From Parapedobacter lycopersici (lineage in GTDB: Bacteria; Bacteroidota; Bacteroidia; Sphingobacteriales; Sphingobacteriaceae): a stretch of 64,000 nucleotides of DNA. The stretch covers positions 903,575 through 967,574 of the forward strand of contig NZ_JAMSLW010000001.1 in the NCBI RefSeq assembly GCF_024643285.1. The letters are read 5' to 3'. This document shows positions 35,798 through 44,839 of this stretch, piece by piece. The stretch's first letter is position 1; each line of letters opens with the position of its first letter. The position numbers and the translations under genes were made by a program. The notes beneath the pieces are model-generated. The model was not told where the DNA came from and made no database searches. It saw only the letters and a list, made by a program, of their open reading frames with translations.

Positions 35798-37804
35798 TCA
35801 CTGCTGATCATCGACCGGCACAAAAAGCATGGCATTGGCTGCAACTGCCCCCTCAGCACCCGCTGTACTGATTTCCACAAAAGCAGGCGCTTCACCCCCG
35901 GTAACGGAATAACGCCCGAGCGGCACCCACGTACTGGAAGTTTGTCCCTTTATTTCAACGCCTGACAGGTCCAGCTGCTTTTTGACCGTGGCTTTTCCAT
36001 TGTAAACGGTGTAGGCGAACCGAGGGGCGCTTTCCGCCGTCCGCGGAAAATAGGTATAGATATCGTAATTCCCCGCAGGTAACGATGCTGCGACAAATTT
36101 AGCGGTACTTACGCCTGTTTTGCTGTTCGCCTCCAGGTAGGAATGACCATATCCCCCATTATTCTCCTTTTCCCAGTTGCCGGTAAGTTGTACCGCATGG
36201 CTATCCGTGGTACTGATCAGTACGTCTGGCTGCCGATGGTCAGCCTTTGGGTTTTCTCCCAGTATTTCCTGAAGTTCGGAAACCGCGACCTCCTGTACAT
36301 CAATATCCTGATCGATGGCCAGGCAAGCGGCAATGGCGGCAGACTGTCCCAGCACCATAAATACAGGTTCCATCCGGATGGAACCGAAAGCGATGTGACT
36401 GGCTGAAAGGCAAACAGGGACCAATAGGTTGGTCACTTCATTTCGCTTCGGTACAATGGCCCGGTAAGAAATCGGAAACGGCGGGAAGCCCCCGACCTCG
36501 ACATTGCCTTCGTTTTTTACCATTCCGTTTACCACCAATCGGTCGCAGTTATGCGAGTCCATCGTGTAGGCGGCATAACCCACGGCATCCGTCACCACTT
36601 CGCGGCCCTGACAATGGTGCTGGGTCATCACCAGCTCACCGACCATGCGCCGGGCTTCGCGGATGTACAGTTGGGGACTCCAGTGATTATGGTTTACATA
36701 TTCATCCTTTGGGTAACCCCATTGCCGCATTTCATCGCGGATAACCTGGGGTACCGAAGGATCATTTCCCACGAAATAAAGCAGTCCTTTCGTGTAATCC
36801 TCATGCGCTTTGATGATCTCCTGCCGACGCGTATAATCCGCCTCCGGGTACTCCCAGTTCATGCCGATCATATCCGTGGAGAATCCGTTTCGGTTGTTGA
36901 TATCGGTTTTGCCGTTGGGCATGTGGCTCCAGATGAACACATCGCGTAGTGCCTTCCAGGGTTGCCGCTCCTTCTGTCGCCTAAGCAGTTCATAACGGTC
37001 AGGATCGTAATGATCCGGTTTGGCTATAGCGATCCTGTTTTCCGGCACGTTCGTAAGTGTTATCCGGTAATTATAGGCCTGTATTTTTTTATCGCCTGTA
37101 CCCTTCGGCAGCAACTCGCTTTCCTGTATTCCCCACAGCAGCCCGCTGGCCGGATCGCCCCGTACCACATACGGGTCAATGGAATCGGGAAGCTGATGGC
37201 CTTCCAGGAGCTGCACACCATTCAGCGTTTCCCCATATACGTTATTGTCTTCCCGGCCGACGTGATACGATACACCTGCTTTCGCCATCAGGTCCCCTTC
37301 GTAGGAACAGTCCATAAAGACGCTCGCACGGATGGTCATCGAAGGTTCACCGAGTTTTTCTGTCGACTGCAGCTGAATTTCCCGTATCGCCGTCCCGGCC
37401 TTCGACACATTCAGCAGTACCTGGCCGTAGTAGACATCGGCATCACATTGTTCCATGTACTGGTTAAAAATGGCCGCTGCCACCTTAGGCTCGAATATCC
37501 ACTGCTCAAATGTCCCATAGTGTTTTCCGATCTTCCGGTAAAAATCCAGCGCAAGGCCACGCACCACATATTTATTGCCGATGTCGGTCTGTCCCAGACC
37601 ACCAGAACTCATTCCGCCAAGCAATTGACCCGGTTCGATGAGTACCACTGATTTCCCGGCTTTCGCCGCGGTATAAGCGGCGGCCACCCCCGCCGACGTT
37701 CCACCGTAGATACAAATGTCGTACACTTGTTCTTTTTCATCCGCCAGACAGGGTACCTGAATCAGGATCATTAAAAGCGCGTATAGTCCGATTTTTTTCA
37801 TCAT
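35798..37804 (-). CDS. Exported FAD-dependent oxidoreductase with C-terminal golvesin/Xly-like domain
   Basis: This protein of about 668 residues begins MMKKIGLYALLMILIQVPCLA (signal peptide); the frame from 37864 would overlap the upstream gene, so the ATG at 37804 (or 37801) is preferred. The FAD site is YDICIYGGTSAGVAAAYTAAKAG, followed by LLGGMSSGGLGQTD, typical of the FAD_oxidored family (PF12831), and VFMDCSYEGDLMAKAGV. After about residue 540, GNWEKENNGGYGHSYLEA starts a beta-sandwich similar to golvesin/xanthan-lyase C-terminal carbohydrate-binding domains. Exported members are found in glycan loci; the substrate is unknown. It starts 20 nt after the ABC-type lipoprotein gene. Confidence 0.8.
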   Translation of the reverse strand: MMKKIGLYALLMILIQVPCLADEKEQVYDICIYGGTSAGVAAAYTAAKAGKSVVLIEPGQLLGGMSSGGLGQTDIGNKYVVRGLALDFYRKIGKHYGTFEQWIFEPKVAAAIFNQYMEQCDADVYYGQVLLNVSKAGTAIREIQLQSTEKLGEPSMTIRASVFMDCSYEGDLMAKAGVSYHVGREDNNVYGETLNGVQLLEGHQLPDSIDPYVVRGDPASGLLWGIQESELLPKGTGDKKIQAYNYRITLTNVPENRIAIAKPDHYDPDRYELLRRQKERQPWKALRDVFIWSHMPNGKTDINNRNGFSTDMIGMNWEYPEADYTRRQEIIKAHEDYTKGLLYFVGNDPSVPQVIRDEMRQWGYPKDEYVNHNHWSPQLYIREARRMVGELVMTQHHCQGREVVTDAVGYAAYTMDSHNCDRLVVNGMVKNEGNVEVGGFPPFPISYRAIVPKRNEVTNLLVPVCLSASHIAFGSIRMEPVFMVLGQSAAIAACLAIDQDIDVQEVAVSELQEILGENPKADHRQPDVLISTTDSHAVQLTGNWEKENNGGYGHSYLEANSKTGVSTAKFVAASLPAGNYDIYTYFPRTAESAPRFAYTVYNGKATVKKQLDLSGVEIKGQTSSTWVPLGRYSVTGGEAPAFVEISTAGAEGAVAANAMLFVPVDDQQ

Positions 37805-37823
37805 ATGCTGGTTAAAACAGGTG

Positions 37824-38798
37824 TTATTCCGGTACGGCTTCGAATCCGGTAAACGTGAGCCCATACGTGTGGGCCGCTTCGGGATTGTATACCCGTTTAC
37901 GCGTTTTCACAAGATCAACCTTCAGATCCGCTGCAGATCCGCTTTTCAGGTAGGTGGCGGCCTGCGCACCGCTTTGGTATCCCCATTGGTAAATGTCGGC
38001 ACCATATGCGGCAACGGCACCCCGGGCCACCAGCCCCGCTTCGCTGGTGAACACCGGCACCCCCTTATCGCTGCAGTTTTTGAGGATTACCTCAAATGCC
38101 GCGAATACGGTATTATCCGGGTTGGCAAAAAAAGCGTCGATGTTATTGGACAGCAGCGAGCGGATCACCAGCTGGGCCTCAGCCGAGGAATTAAGGGGTA
38201 ATGCCACCAGCCGGACGCCCAGTTGACCGGCCAGTTTGCCGAGGCGTTCATAGGCATCCACGGACTGCGGTTCGGATTGATTGTAGATCATTCCGACCGT
38301 CAGCTGATTTCCCGCCGGCTTTATGGTTTCGGTAATAACGGCAAAAGACGTATCAATGTAGTTCAGGTTCTCACCTGTGCCGAACAGGTTAGCGGGCGGT
38401 AGGCCATCCGTTCCCTGCAGTCCCAAAATATCGGGCATGGCAGTCACCGTCTGAAATACAGGGACATCATGAATCCGCTGTATGGCGGCTACGGTTGCCA
38501 ATGTGGTACTTGTGCCGACCAGGTCCAATGCCTGGCTATTAAAATAACTGATGATCTGGTTTAAGGTCGACGCATCGCCCTGGGCATTGCGGTGGATCAG
38601 CTCCAGTGTGCCGGCATCCTCGCTGTAGCCGCTATCGCGCAGTGCAGCAACAAAACCCCGGTAAGCCTGGGAAATGGTGGCATCTTCAAATGCCTCGACA
38701 AATCCCACCGTTGGTGTTTCCGGTCTTTTTCCGGATTGGCAGGTGAAAAATAACAGGCTTACAGATAAGGTAATCAGGGAGTAGTACATTTTCATCAT
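37824..38798 (-). CDS. ABC-type substrate-binding lipoprotein (PF04392-like)
   Basis: This 324-residue protein starts MMKMYYSLITLSVSLLFFTCQSG, a lipoprotein signal with Cys in FFTCQSG. The body is the two-lobed periplasmic-binding fold of the ABC_sub_bind family: VGFVEAFEDATISQAYRGFVAAL, VGTSTTLATVAAI, VGMIYNQSEPQS and FTSEAGLVARGAVAAYGADIYQWGYQSG. No permease or ATPase gene lies nearby, so it may be a sensor or binding protein for the glycan-related genes downstream, or pair with a transporter elsewhere. It is the first gene of the minus-strand run and diverges from the aromatic operon. Confidence 0.85.
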   Translation of the reverse strand: MMKMYYSLITLSVSLLFFTCQSGKRPETPTVGFVEAFEDATISQAYRGFVAALRDSGYSEDAGTLELIHRNAQGDASTLNQIISYFNSQALDLVGTSTTLATVAAIQRIHDVPVFQTVTAMPDILGLQGTDGLPPANLFGTGENLNYIDTSFAVITETIKPAGNQLTVGMIYNQSEPQSVDAYERLGKLAGQLGVRLVALPLNSSAEAQLVIRSLLSNNIDAFFANPDNTVFAAFEVILKNCSDKGVPVFTSEAGLVARGAVAAYGADIYQWGYQSGAQAATYLKSGSAADLKVDLVKTRKRVYNPEAAHTYGLTFTGFEAVPE

Positions 38799-38812
38799 AT
38801 AACAAAACTACA

Positions 38813-38820
38813 CGTTTCTA
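38813..38820 (-). promoter_or_regulatory. TAnnTTTG box for the ABC-type lipoprotein gene
   Basis: The minus strand reads TAGTTTTG 15 nt before the start at 38798, which would give a very short leader. No TTG is found at the proper -33 spacing, so support is moderate. Confidence 0.38.
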
Positions 38821-38933
38821 TCGAACAAGCCAACGCCGGCGTAGAAAAGCCTGCATCAATTACAAATCTCACAACGATACCTGCCCGGCGTTATAAAAAA
38901 CGCAAGCAGCGTCAATTATTTTTTTCTTTTTTC

Positions 38934-38964
38934 TTGATAATTAAAAAATGTTGGCGTACATTTG
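38934..38964 (+). promoter_or_regulatory. Vegetative promoter of the aromatic operon
   Basis: TTG (38934-38936), a 20-nt spacer and TACATTTG (38957-38964) match the Bacteroidota promoter consensus. Transcription should start near 38970, about 12 nt before the leader-peptide ATG at 38982. Confidence 0.72.
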
Positions 38965-38981
38965 GCACATCAAAAGAGAAG

Positions 38982-39050
38982 ATGATACCACGTAATAATG
39001 CATATTGGTTTTTTGGTTTCTTTTACTTTAGCAGTAAGAGCCGGGATTGA
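38982..39050 (+). CDS. Aromatic-rich leader peptide (22 aa) of the pheA operon
   Basis: The frame begins ATG at 38982 after a purine-rich stretch (AAAAGAGAAG), and ends TGA at 39048-39050. Residues 7-16 are AYWFFGFFYF: five Phe, two Tyr and one Trp within ten codons (39003-39029). The peptide has no other recognisable function. Its place between a consensus promoter and a terminator, directly ahead of prephenate dehydratase, fits a regulatory leader whose translation speed senses charged tRNA-Phe, tRNA-Tyr and tRNA-Trp. The last codons (39040-39048) contain the antiterminator arm, which a ribosome resting at the stop codon would cover. Confidence 0.82.
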   Translation: MIPRNNAYWFFGFFYFSSKSRD

Positions 39051-39094
39051 TATGCATTGATAGCGTTAAAGATATAAATGTAGAAAGTCCCGGC
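39040..39094 (+). promoter_or_regulatory. Antiterminator pairing of the aromatic attenuator
   Basis: GCCGGGATT (39040-39048, end of the leader frame) can pair with AGTCCCGGC (39086-39094), giving nine pairs with one G-U. That second segment is also the 5' arm of the terminator (39084-39116), so the two structures exclude each other. GCCGGGATT nearly copies the terminator's 3' arm GCCGGGACT. A ribosome stalled on the aromatic codons leaves 39040-39048 free and favours read-through. Confidence 0.75.
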
Positions 39095-39116
39095 GAGAAA
39101 GGCCGGGACTTTTTTT
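39084..39116 (+). terminator. Attenuator terminator ahead of pheA
   Basis: AAAGTCCCGGC (39084-39094) pairs perfectly with GCCGGGACTTT (39102-39112) across a 7-nt loop, with a run of seven T residues at 39110-39116. It lies 20 nt before the pheA start at 39137 and after a consensus promoter, so it can only act to block entry into the operon. Confidence 0.88.
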
Positions 39117-39136
39117 ATTGCCTATTTAGTTGATAT

Positions 39137-39961
39137 ATGAGTTTAAAAGTAGCCATACAAGGTATAAAGGGATGCTTCCATGAAGAAGCCGCTTACAAAT
39201 ATTTCGGAGAGGATATCGAGACGGTGGAGTGTGAGTCATTCAAAAAGACTTGCGAGCTGCTGAAGCAGGGCAAGGTAGACAACGTGGTAATGGCCATCGA
39301 GAATTCGATTGCCGGCGGCTTGCTGCCCAACCACAGCCTGCTTCGTGATTACCGTTTCCCCATCATCGGCGAGGTATACCTGCACATCAAACTGCATCTG
39401 ATGGCGTTGCCGGGAGTGGCTATCCAGGACATCCGGTTTGTCGAGTCGCACCCCATCGCGTTACAGCAGTGCAGCGATTACCTGGAGGAAAACCCGCAGT
39501 TCAAAGTAACCGAAGGAGAAGATACCGCGGGCAGCGCCAAAAAAGTGAGTGAGCTTCAGCTAAAGGATACGGCTGCCGTTGCCAACCAGCTTTCGGCAAA
39601 GTTATATGGGCTGGATATCCTGGAACGGCGGATCGAGACCAACAAGAAGAATTATACCCGGTTTCTCATTCTTGCCAACAAGGCGGATGAAAAGGTGAAT
39701 GTCAATAAGGCTACCCTATCGTTCCAGACCGGCAATGGTGTCGGTGCACTTTCCAAGGTTTTACTCTGCTTCGCGGAGCAACACATTAACCTCACCCGGA
39801 TACAGTCTATGCCGGTATTGGGTAAACGCAACGAGTATGACTTTTATGTGGATGTAGAGTGGACCAATCAGTCGGATTATGAGGCCGCCATCCGGCGTAT
39901 CCTGAAACATACGAATAATTTCAGCATCATGGGCGAATACATGAAGAACGACAAGGTGTAA
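39137..39961 (+). CDS. pheA: Prephenate dehydratase with ACT domain
   Basis: This 274-residue enzyme converts prephenate to phenylpyruvate in phenylalanine synthesis. The catalytic domain has AIENSIAGGLLPNHSLL (53-69), ESHPIALQQC (103-112) and the Thr-Arg-Phe motif at 174-176 (NYTRFLIL). The ACT domain begins with VGALSKVL (202-209). In the ACT domain the usual Glu-Ser-Arg-Pro Phe-binding motif reads QSMP (223-226), which suggests altered feedback control. No chorismate mutase is fused here; it is on the next gene product. It is the first gene behind the attenuator at 38934-39116, so its transcription should fall when aromatic amino acids are plentiful. Confidence 0.95.
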   Translation: MSLKVAIQGIKGCFHEEAAYKYFGEDIETVECESFKKTCELLKQGKVDNVVMAIENSIAGGLLPNHSLLRDYRFPIIGEVYLHIKLHLMALPGVAIQDIRFVESHPIALQQCSDYLEENPQFKVTEGEDTAGSAKKVSELQLKDTAAVANQLSAKLYGLDILERRIETNKKNYTRFLILANKADEKVNVNKATLSFQTGNGVGALSKVLLCFAEQHINLTRIQSMPVLGKRNEYDFYVDVEWTNQSDYEAAIRRILKHTNNFSIMGEYMKNDKV

Positions 39962-40022
39962 TGCTGAGATAAAAGCAACGTAATTGAAAACGAAAATTAA
40001 AAAGAACCGAAAATAAAAAACA

Positions 40023-41129
40023 ATGAAACAGACATTAGACATCGTACCCTTAAAATCATGGTTTGATACCGGGGACGCGCCATTGATCATCGCTGGTCCA
40101 TGCAGCGCGGAAACAGAAGAGCAAGTGCTTGCTACCGCACATCTTTTGGCTAATACTGGCAAAATCAATGTACTGCGTGCAGGTATCTGGAAACCCCGTA
40201 CCCGTCCAGGCGAGTTCGAAGGCATCGGCAGCGTCGGACTGCAGTGGCTGCGGAAAGCCAAAGAAGAAACCGGTCTTCCCATTACCACTGAAGTGGCTAC
40301 CGCCAAGCACGTGGAAGAGGCGCTGGCGGCCGGCGTGGATATTCTCTGGGTGGGCGCGCGCTCTACGGCGAACCCGTTTACGGTACAGGAAATTGCCGAC
40401 GCACTGCAGGGTGTTGATGTGCCGGTACTGGTTAAAAACCCGGTCAATCCCGACCTTTCGCTCTGGCTCGGTGCCTTGGAGCGCATAAACCGTGCGGGCA
40501 TAAAAAAACTGGCGGCCATTCACCGGGGATTCTCTTCTTACGAAAAAACGGCTTTCCGGAACGAGCCCATGTGGGATCTCGCCATCCAGCTGAAAACCCT
40601 GGTACCTGAACTTCCGGTAATCAACGACCCGAGTCACATTTGCGGAAACCGGGAACTGATCCCTTATATTGCGCAAAAGGCTTTTGATATGGACATGCAG
40701 GGACTCATCGTGGAGTCACATATCGATCCTTCGGTAGCATGGACCGACGCCAAACAACAAGTGACCCCCCAGGCCCTGTCCGACATACTCGGTAATCTTG
40801 TGTTCCGGCAGGCGAAATCGGACGACCCTGTTTTTGAAGATAAGCTGGCGGAGCTTCGGAAAGACATTGATAAACTGGATGATCAAATCATCAAGATCCT
40901 GAGTGACCGGATGAAAATTGTGGAAAAAATCGGCGAATATAAACGCGATAACAACGTGACGATTCTCCAGGTAAACCGTTGGGACGAGATCATCCATAAG
41001 CGCAGCAACGTGGCCCAGGCGCTGAAACTGGATAAAGATTTTGTAGTGAAAATGCTTGAACTGATCCATAACGAGTCGATCCGGAAGCAGAATGAGATCA
41101 TGAACGAAAAACCGATTGCCGAAGCGTAA
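40023..41129 (+). CDS. Bifunctional DAHP synthase / chorismate mutase
   Basis: This is a 368-residue fusion. Residues 1-270 form a KDO8P-synthase-like (type I beta) DAHP synthase: LIIAGPCSAETEEQV, WKPRTRPGEFEGIG, AAIHRGFSSYEKTAFRNEP and DPSHICGNRELIP are its phosphoenolpyruvate, metal and erythrose-4-phosphate motifs. Residues about 280-368 form an AroQ-type chorismate mutase (LRKDIDKLDDQIIKILSDRM, then EYKRDNNVTILQ and ELIHNESIRKQ). It provides the first step of the shikimate pathway and the chorismate-to-prephenate step used by PheA upstream. Its stop and the aroA start overlap (TAATG at 41127-41131). The mutase domain may provide prephenate-sensitive control, as in other such fusions. Confidence 0.93.
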   Translation: MKQTLDIVPLKSWFDTGDAPLIIAGPCSAETEEQVLATAHLLANTGKINVLRAGIWKPRTRPGEFEGIGSVGLQWLRKAKEETGLPITTEVATAKHVEEALAAGVDILWVGARSTANPFTVQEIADALQGVDVPVLVKNPVNPDLSLWLGALERINRAGIKKLAAIHRGFSSYEKTAFRNEPMWDLAIQLKTLVPELPVINDPSHICGNRELIPYIAQKAFDMDMQGLIVESHIDPSVAWTDAKQQVTPQALSDILGNLVFRQAKSDDPVFEDKLAELRKDIDKLDDQIIKILSDRMKIVEKIGEYKRDNNVTILQVNRWDEIIHKRSNVAQALKLDKDFVVKMLELIHNESIRKQNEIMNEKPIAEA

Positions 41130-42388
41130 TGGATAAAGAAGCCATCAACGTCGCACATCCTACGAAAACGCTGACCGGCACAGTAGCGCTAACGGGTTCA
41201 AAAAGTGAAAGCAACCGCGCACTGATTATTCAGGCACTGAGCGGGGGAAGCGTCGAGATCAACAACTTGTCTTCCGCGGCCGACACGGTGACACTGCAGC
41301 AGGCATTGGCTGCCGCTGCGGTGGCCGGAAAAAAGAGCGGCAACGGCGAAACCGAGATTGATGTGGGCCCCGCCGGAACGGCCATGCGGTTCCTGACAGC
41401 CTACCTGACCAGGGTTAACGGTAATTTTTTACTGACGGGCAGCGCCCGGATGAAACAGCGACCCATAGGCATCCTGGTGGACGCCCTGAACACGCTGGGT
41501 GCAACGATCCGGTATGCCGGCGAAACGGGTTTTCCGCCGCTGTCCATTACCGGTGGGTCAGCCCAGCAAACGGCGGAAGTTGCCGTACAGGGTGATGTCA
41601 GCAGCCAATACCTATCGGCACTGTTGCTGATTGCCTCCGCAATGCCGAACGGATTGAAGCTCCGGATCGCAGGCGAGCTTACCTCACGCCCCTACCTGAC
41701 AATGACATTGCAGATGCTGGCCGAAGTGGGTATTCAGCACCATTGGGAAGACAATATGATCTCCATTGCCCCGCAGCAGGCCAAAAGCGCAACGTTGACC
41801 ATTGAACCCGACTGGAGTGCGGCTTCTTACTGGTATGCGATGGTGGCACTGGCCGGTGAAGCCAACCTGTTTCTGCCCAACCTGAAAAGCAATAGCCTTC
41901 AGGGCGACAGTGCAATCGTGGAAATTATGTCGCATTTTGGTGTAGCTTCGTCCTTTGAGAACGGCGGTTTACGCATCCAAAAAACAAGCAGCCATTCGAG
42001 CAAGTCGTTATTTGACTTCAAAGAATGCCCCGATCTTGCCCAGACCGTAATCGTCTGTGCGGCGGCACTGCAACACGACCTTTCTTTTACCGGCCTGCAT
42101 ACGCTTCGGATCAAGGAAACCGATCGTATTGCCGCATTGCAGCGGGAACTGGGGAAATTCGGAGTGGAGCTTATTGAAGATGGCACCGTATATCACCTGA
42201 AAACCGGGGGATTAAACCGAAACGCTAATCCGGTTATCGACACCTATGAGGATCACCGGATGGCCATGGCCTTTGCCCCGCTGGGACTTGTATTTAACCA
42301 GATGCGGATCAACGAGCCGGAAGTCGTGGAAAAATCCTATCCGGATTTCTGGAAACATTTGAAACAACAGGGATTTGTCCTATCTTAG
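41129..42388 (+). CDS. aroA: 3-phosphoshikimate 1-carboxyvinyltransferase (EPSP synthase)
   Basis: This 419-residue enzyme joins phosphoenolpyruvate to shikimate-3-phosphate. Signature elements are [15 protein letters not shown] (substrate Lys/Ser), [15 protein letters not shown] (the GTAMR loop), [26 protein letters not shown] and [20 protein letters not shown] near the C-terminus. It is translationally coupled to the preceding fusion gene by a 1-nt overlap. The next gene, aroC, uses its product and begins 29 nt later. Confidence 0.94.
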   Translation: MDKEAINVAHPTKTLTGTVALTGSKSESNRALIIQALSGGSVEINNLSSAADTVTLQQALAAAAVAGKKSGNGETEIDVGPAGTAMRFLTAYLTRVNGNFLLTGSARMKQRPIGILVDALNTLGATIRYAGETGFPPLSITGGSAQQTAEVAVQGDVSSQYLSALLLIASAMPNGLKLRIAGELTSRPYLTMTLQMLAEVGIQHHWEDNMISIAPQQAKSATLTIEPDWSAASYWYAMVALAGEANLFLPNLKSNSLQGDSAIVEIMSHFGVASSFENGGLRIQKTSSHSSKSLFDFKECPDLAQTVIVCAAALQHDLSFTGLHTLRIKETDRIAALQRELGKFGVELIEDGTVYHLKTGGLNRNANPVIDTYEDHRMAMAFAPLGLVFNQMRINEPEVVEKSYPDFWKHLKQQGFVLS

Positions 42389-42417
42389 CCCGCAATAAAT
42401 CAGCAGCAGCAACTATA

Positions 42418-43518
42418 ATGGCAGGAAATTCATTCGGAGATGCATTTCGTATCACAACGTTCGGTGAATCACATGGAGAAGCAGTGGGTGTCATCATCGA
42501 TGGATGTCCTCCGAATATCGCAGTCGATGAATTGTTTATCCAATCTGAATTGGACAAACGCCGCCCGGGGCAGTCAAAAATTACCACCCAGCGGAAAGAA
42601 AGCGATACGGTAAAAATCCTTTCGGGTGTCTTTGAGGGCCGTACTACCGGTACGCCGTTGACCCTGGTTATTCCCAATGAAGATCAGCGTTCCAAGGACT
42701 ATTCGCATATCCAGGATAAATACCGTCCGTCGCACGCCGATTATACTTATCAAATGAAGTACGGCATCCGCGATTACCGCGGAGGCGGACGCTCATCCGC
42801 ACGCGAAACGGCTGCGCGCGTTGCTGCCGGCGCGATTGCCAAAAGCTATTTAGCGCAGTATGGCATCCGGATTTTCGCGCACGTTTCGGGCGTGGGGAAA
42901 ATCGAGGCGCCAAACCTGGATACGCAGGATATCGATGTACTGACCACCCTGCGGGAAAGTAATATTGTACGTTGTGCCGATCCGGCAACCGCCAATGAAA
43001 TGATCACGTTTATTGACGCCATACGCAAGGCCGGTGATACGGTCGGCGGGCGGATAAGCACGATCATACAGCATGTTCCCGTTGGCCTTGGCGAACCCGT
43101 GTTTGACAAGCTGCACGCTGATCTTGCCAAGGCAATGATGAGCATCAACGCCGTACACGGTTTTGAATATGGCTCCGGGTTTGCCGGCTCGGAAATGCAA
43201 GGATCCGAACATAACGATCAATTTACCAATCCGGATAACGATCCCCGGAAGCTGAAAACCCACACCAATTTCTCGGGAGGCATCCAGGGCGGGATTTCCA
43301 ACGGCATGGAAATTACGTTCCGAACGGCATTTAAGCCCGTGGCCACGCTGATGCGGCCTCAGCAAACCATCAATCAGGCCGGTCAGGAAACGGAGATTAC
43401 CGGCCGGGGGCGACATGATCCGTGCGTGGTGCCCCGTGCAGTAATTATTGTTGAAGCGATGGCCGCATTGGTCATAGCCGACCATTTGCTTAAACACCAA
43501 ACCTATGCAACAAAATAA
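42418..43518 (+). CDS. aroC: Chorismate synthase
   Basis: This 366-residue FMN-dependent enzyme removes phosphate from EPSP to form chorismate. Family signatures are all present: [15 protein letters not shown] at the N-terminus, [36 protein letters not shown] and [16 protein letters not shown] near the C-terminus. The start [10 protein letters not shown] at 42418 is standard. It supplies the substrate for the chorismate mutase domain encoded two genes upstream. Its 3' end overlaps the following ROK gene by 14 nt. Confidence 0.96.
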   Translation: MAGNSFGDAFRITTFGESHGEAVGVIIDGCPPNIAVDELFIQSELDKRRPGQSKITTQRKESDTVKILSGVFEGRTTGTPLTLVIPNEDQRSKDYSHIQDKYRPSHADYTYQMKYGIRDYRGGGRSSARETAARVAAGAIAKSYLAQYGIRIFAHVSGVGKIEAPNLDTQDIDVLTTLRESNIVRCADPATANEMITFIDAIRKAGDTVGGRISTIIQHVPVGLGEPVFDKLHADLAKAMMSINAVHGFEYGSGFAGSEMQGSEHNDQFTNPDNDPRKLKTHTNFSGGIQGGISNGMEITFRTAFKPVATLMRPQQTINQAGQETEITGRGRHDPCVVPRAVIIVEAMAALVIADHLLKHQTYATK

Positions 43519-44365
43519 TCGTTACGTCGTTGCCTCCGACATTGGCGGAACACACATTACCGCCGCGTTGGTGGACACCAGCCGCTGGCAGGTGATCAGT
43601 GAATCAATATACAGGCATCATGTTGACTCACATGCTGATGCTAAATCGATTTTATCAGCGTGGTCGTCTCCTTTCCGGGAAGTTATGGACAACCATGCCG
43701 ACATCGCTCCACAGGTCATTGGCATTGCCATGCCCGGACCGTTTGATTATGAAAACGGGATTTCCCGGATGCGGAACCAGGATAAGTATGACAGTCTTTA
43801 TGGCATGAATATCCGTGAGGCGCTGGCCGAACGGACTGCGGTGGCGGGTCATCATATTCGTTTCATTAACGATGCCGCCGCATTTCTCCAGGGCGAAGTT
43901 TTTGCCGGGCAACAGCATACGGATACGAAGGTTTTAGGTATTACCCTGGGCACCGGCCTGGGTAGTGCCATATGGGAAAAAGGAAAAAATGCCCTGGATG
44001 CCGATCTTTGGAAAACCCCCTACCTCGATAGCAATATGGAGGAACACCTGGTGACCCGCTGGTTTGTTCGCCGTGCGGCAGCCCACGGCGTGAAAGTAAC
44101 CGGGCTCCGCGAATTGCTCCAGCTGCGGGAACAGCATCGCTTTGTGGATGATATACTGGCTGAATACAGCCATCACCTCCTTCATTTTATCCGCTTTTTC
44201 AGTGAGCGGGAAGAAACGGAAAAATTCATTATCGGTGGCAATATCGCCAAAGCGTGGGCGGTTTTCCATCATTTCCATGCCGATGCATTCGACCGGTTCG
44301 ATATCCGCATCAGCAAGCTTGGCGAACATGCAGCGCTTATCGGTGCCGCCACGTTGTTTACCTGA
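43505..44365 (+). CDS. ROK-family protein (putative sugar kinase) lacking the zinc motif
   Basis: This 286-residue protein has the ASKHA phosphate-1 motif [17 protein letters not shown], the [14 protein letters not shown] segment, [17 protein letters not shown] with the catalytic-type Asp, and [13 protein letters not shown]. The Cys-rich zinc-binding motif of most ROK kinases is absent, so it belongs to an atypical subgroup and its substrate is unclear; glucose or a related hexose is a guess. It overlaps aroC by 14 nt, so it should be translated from the same message, though no link to aromatic synthesis is obvious. Convergent with the DUF3995 gene. Confidence 0.8.
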   Translation: MQQNNRYVVASDIGGTHITAALVDTSRWQVISESIYRHHVDSHADAKSILSAWSSPFREVMDNHADIAPQVIGIAMPGPFDYENGISRMRNQDKYDSLYGMNIREALAERTAVAGHHIRFINDAAAFLQGEVFAGQQHTDTKVLGITLGTGLGSAIWEKGKNALDADLWKTPYLDSNMEEHLVTRWFVRRAAAHGVKVTGLRELLQLREQHRFVDDILAEYSHHLLHFIRFFSEREETEKFIIGGNIAKAWAVFHHFHADAFDRFDIRISKLGEHAALIGAATLFT

Positions 44366-44401
44366 TCCGGTAACGGGCACGCCACGCCGTTGGATACTCT
44401 C

Positions 44402-44827
44402 CTACGTATGCAGGGCCAGTACAATGGTTAACACCCCGATGGCTAAACACAATGGTGTGTATAATTTGGTATCATTTTTACCAAATTCAGTATGTTTTAC
44501 TTTTTTAAAAAGTCCCACATACTTGAATTCGCCGATAGCCCGGATAATAAAAATGCCTGCGATCGCCCAAAGGCCGTATTGACTGACCCACGCGGGTAAC
44601 CCAATGGTGATCCATCCGGATTTCGCCAGCACAAAGAGCCCAAACCCCAATAAACTGAATGCTACGGCAAATGTTGGCAACGGCCCCGGCATGGTTGGCC
44701 GGATATTATTGTCTTTTGTCGGCATAACCGCATCACCGGCCCATTTCCCACCGAATCCCCAATACCCATGCAGGACGGAAAGAAGCAAAAAAATCAGTAA
44801 AAGAATAATGGAGATTGCCGACAGCAT
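44402..44827 (-). CDS. DUF3995-family small membrane protein
   Basis: This 141-residue protein has four hydrophobic segments: IILLLIFLLLSVLHGYWGFGG, FAVAFSLLGFGLFVL, LWAIAGIFIIRAIGEF and LCLAIGVLTIVLAL. The HGYWGFGGKWAGDAVMP segment and the RAIGEFKYVGLFKK motif are those of the DUF3995 family (PF13160), whose role is unknown. It lies 12 nt downstream of the E1 ketoacid dehydrogenase gene and is probably co-transcribed, without obvious functional reason. Confidence 0.8.
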   Translation of the reverse strand: MLSAISIILLLIFLLLSVLHGYWGFGGKWAGDAVMPTKDNNIRPTMPGPLPTFAVAFSLLGFGLFVLAKSGWITIGLPAWVSQYGLWAIAGIFIIRAIGEFKYVGLFKKVKHTEFGKNDTKLYTPLCLAIGVLTIVLALHT

Positions 44828-44839
44828 AACAATATCAGG

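Noticed and set aside
36962..37651. A 229-codon plus-strand frame opposite the FAD oxidoreductase.
   Set aside because: Antisense shadow with no recognisable domain or ribosome-binding signal.
38999..39059. An alternative leader frame (ATG at 38999, MHIGFLVSF...) overlapping the aromatic leader.
   Set aside because: Only two Phe and no Tyr or Trp, no better initiation context, and its stop codon is not placed to cover the antiterminator arm specifically.
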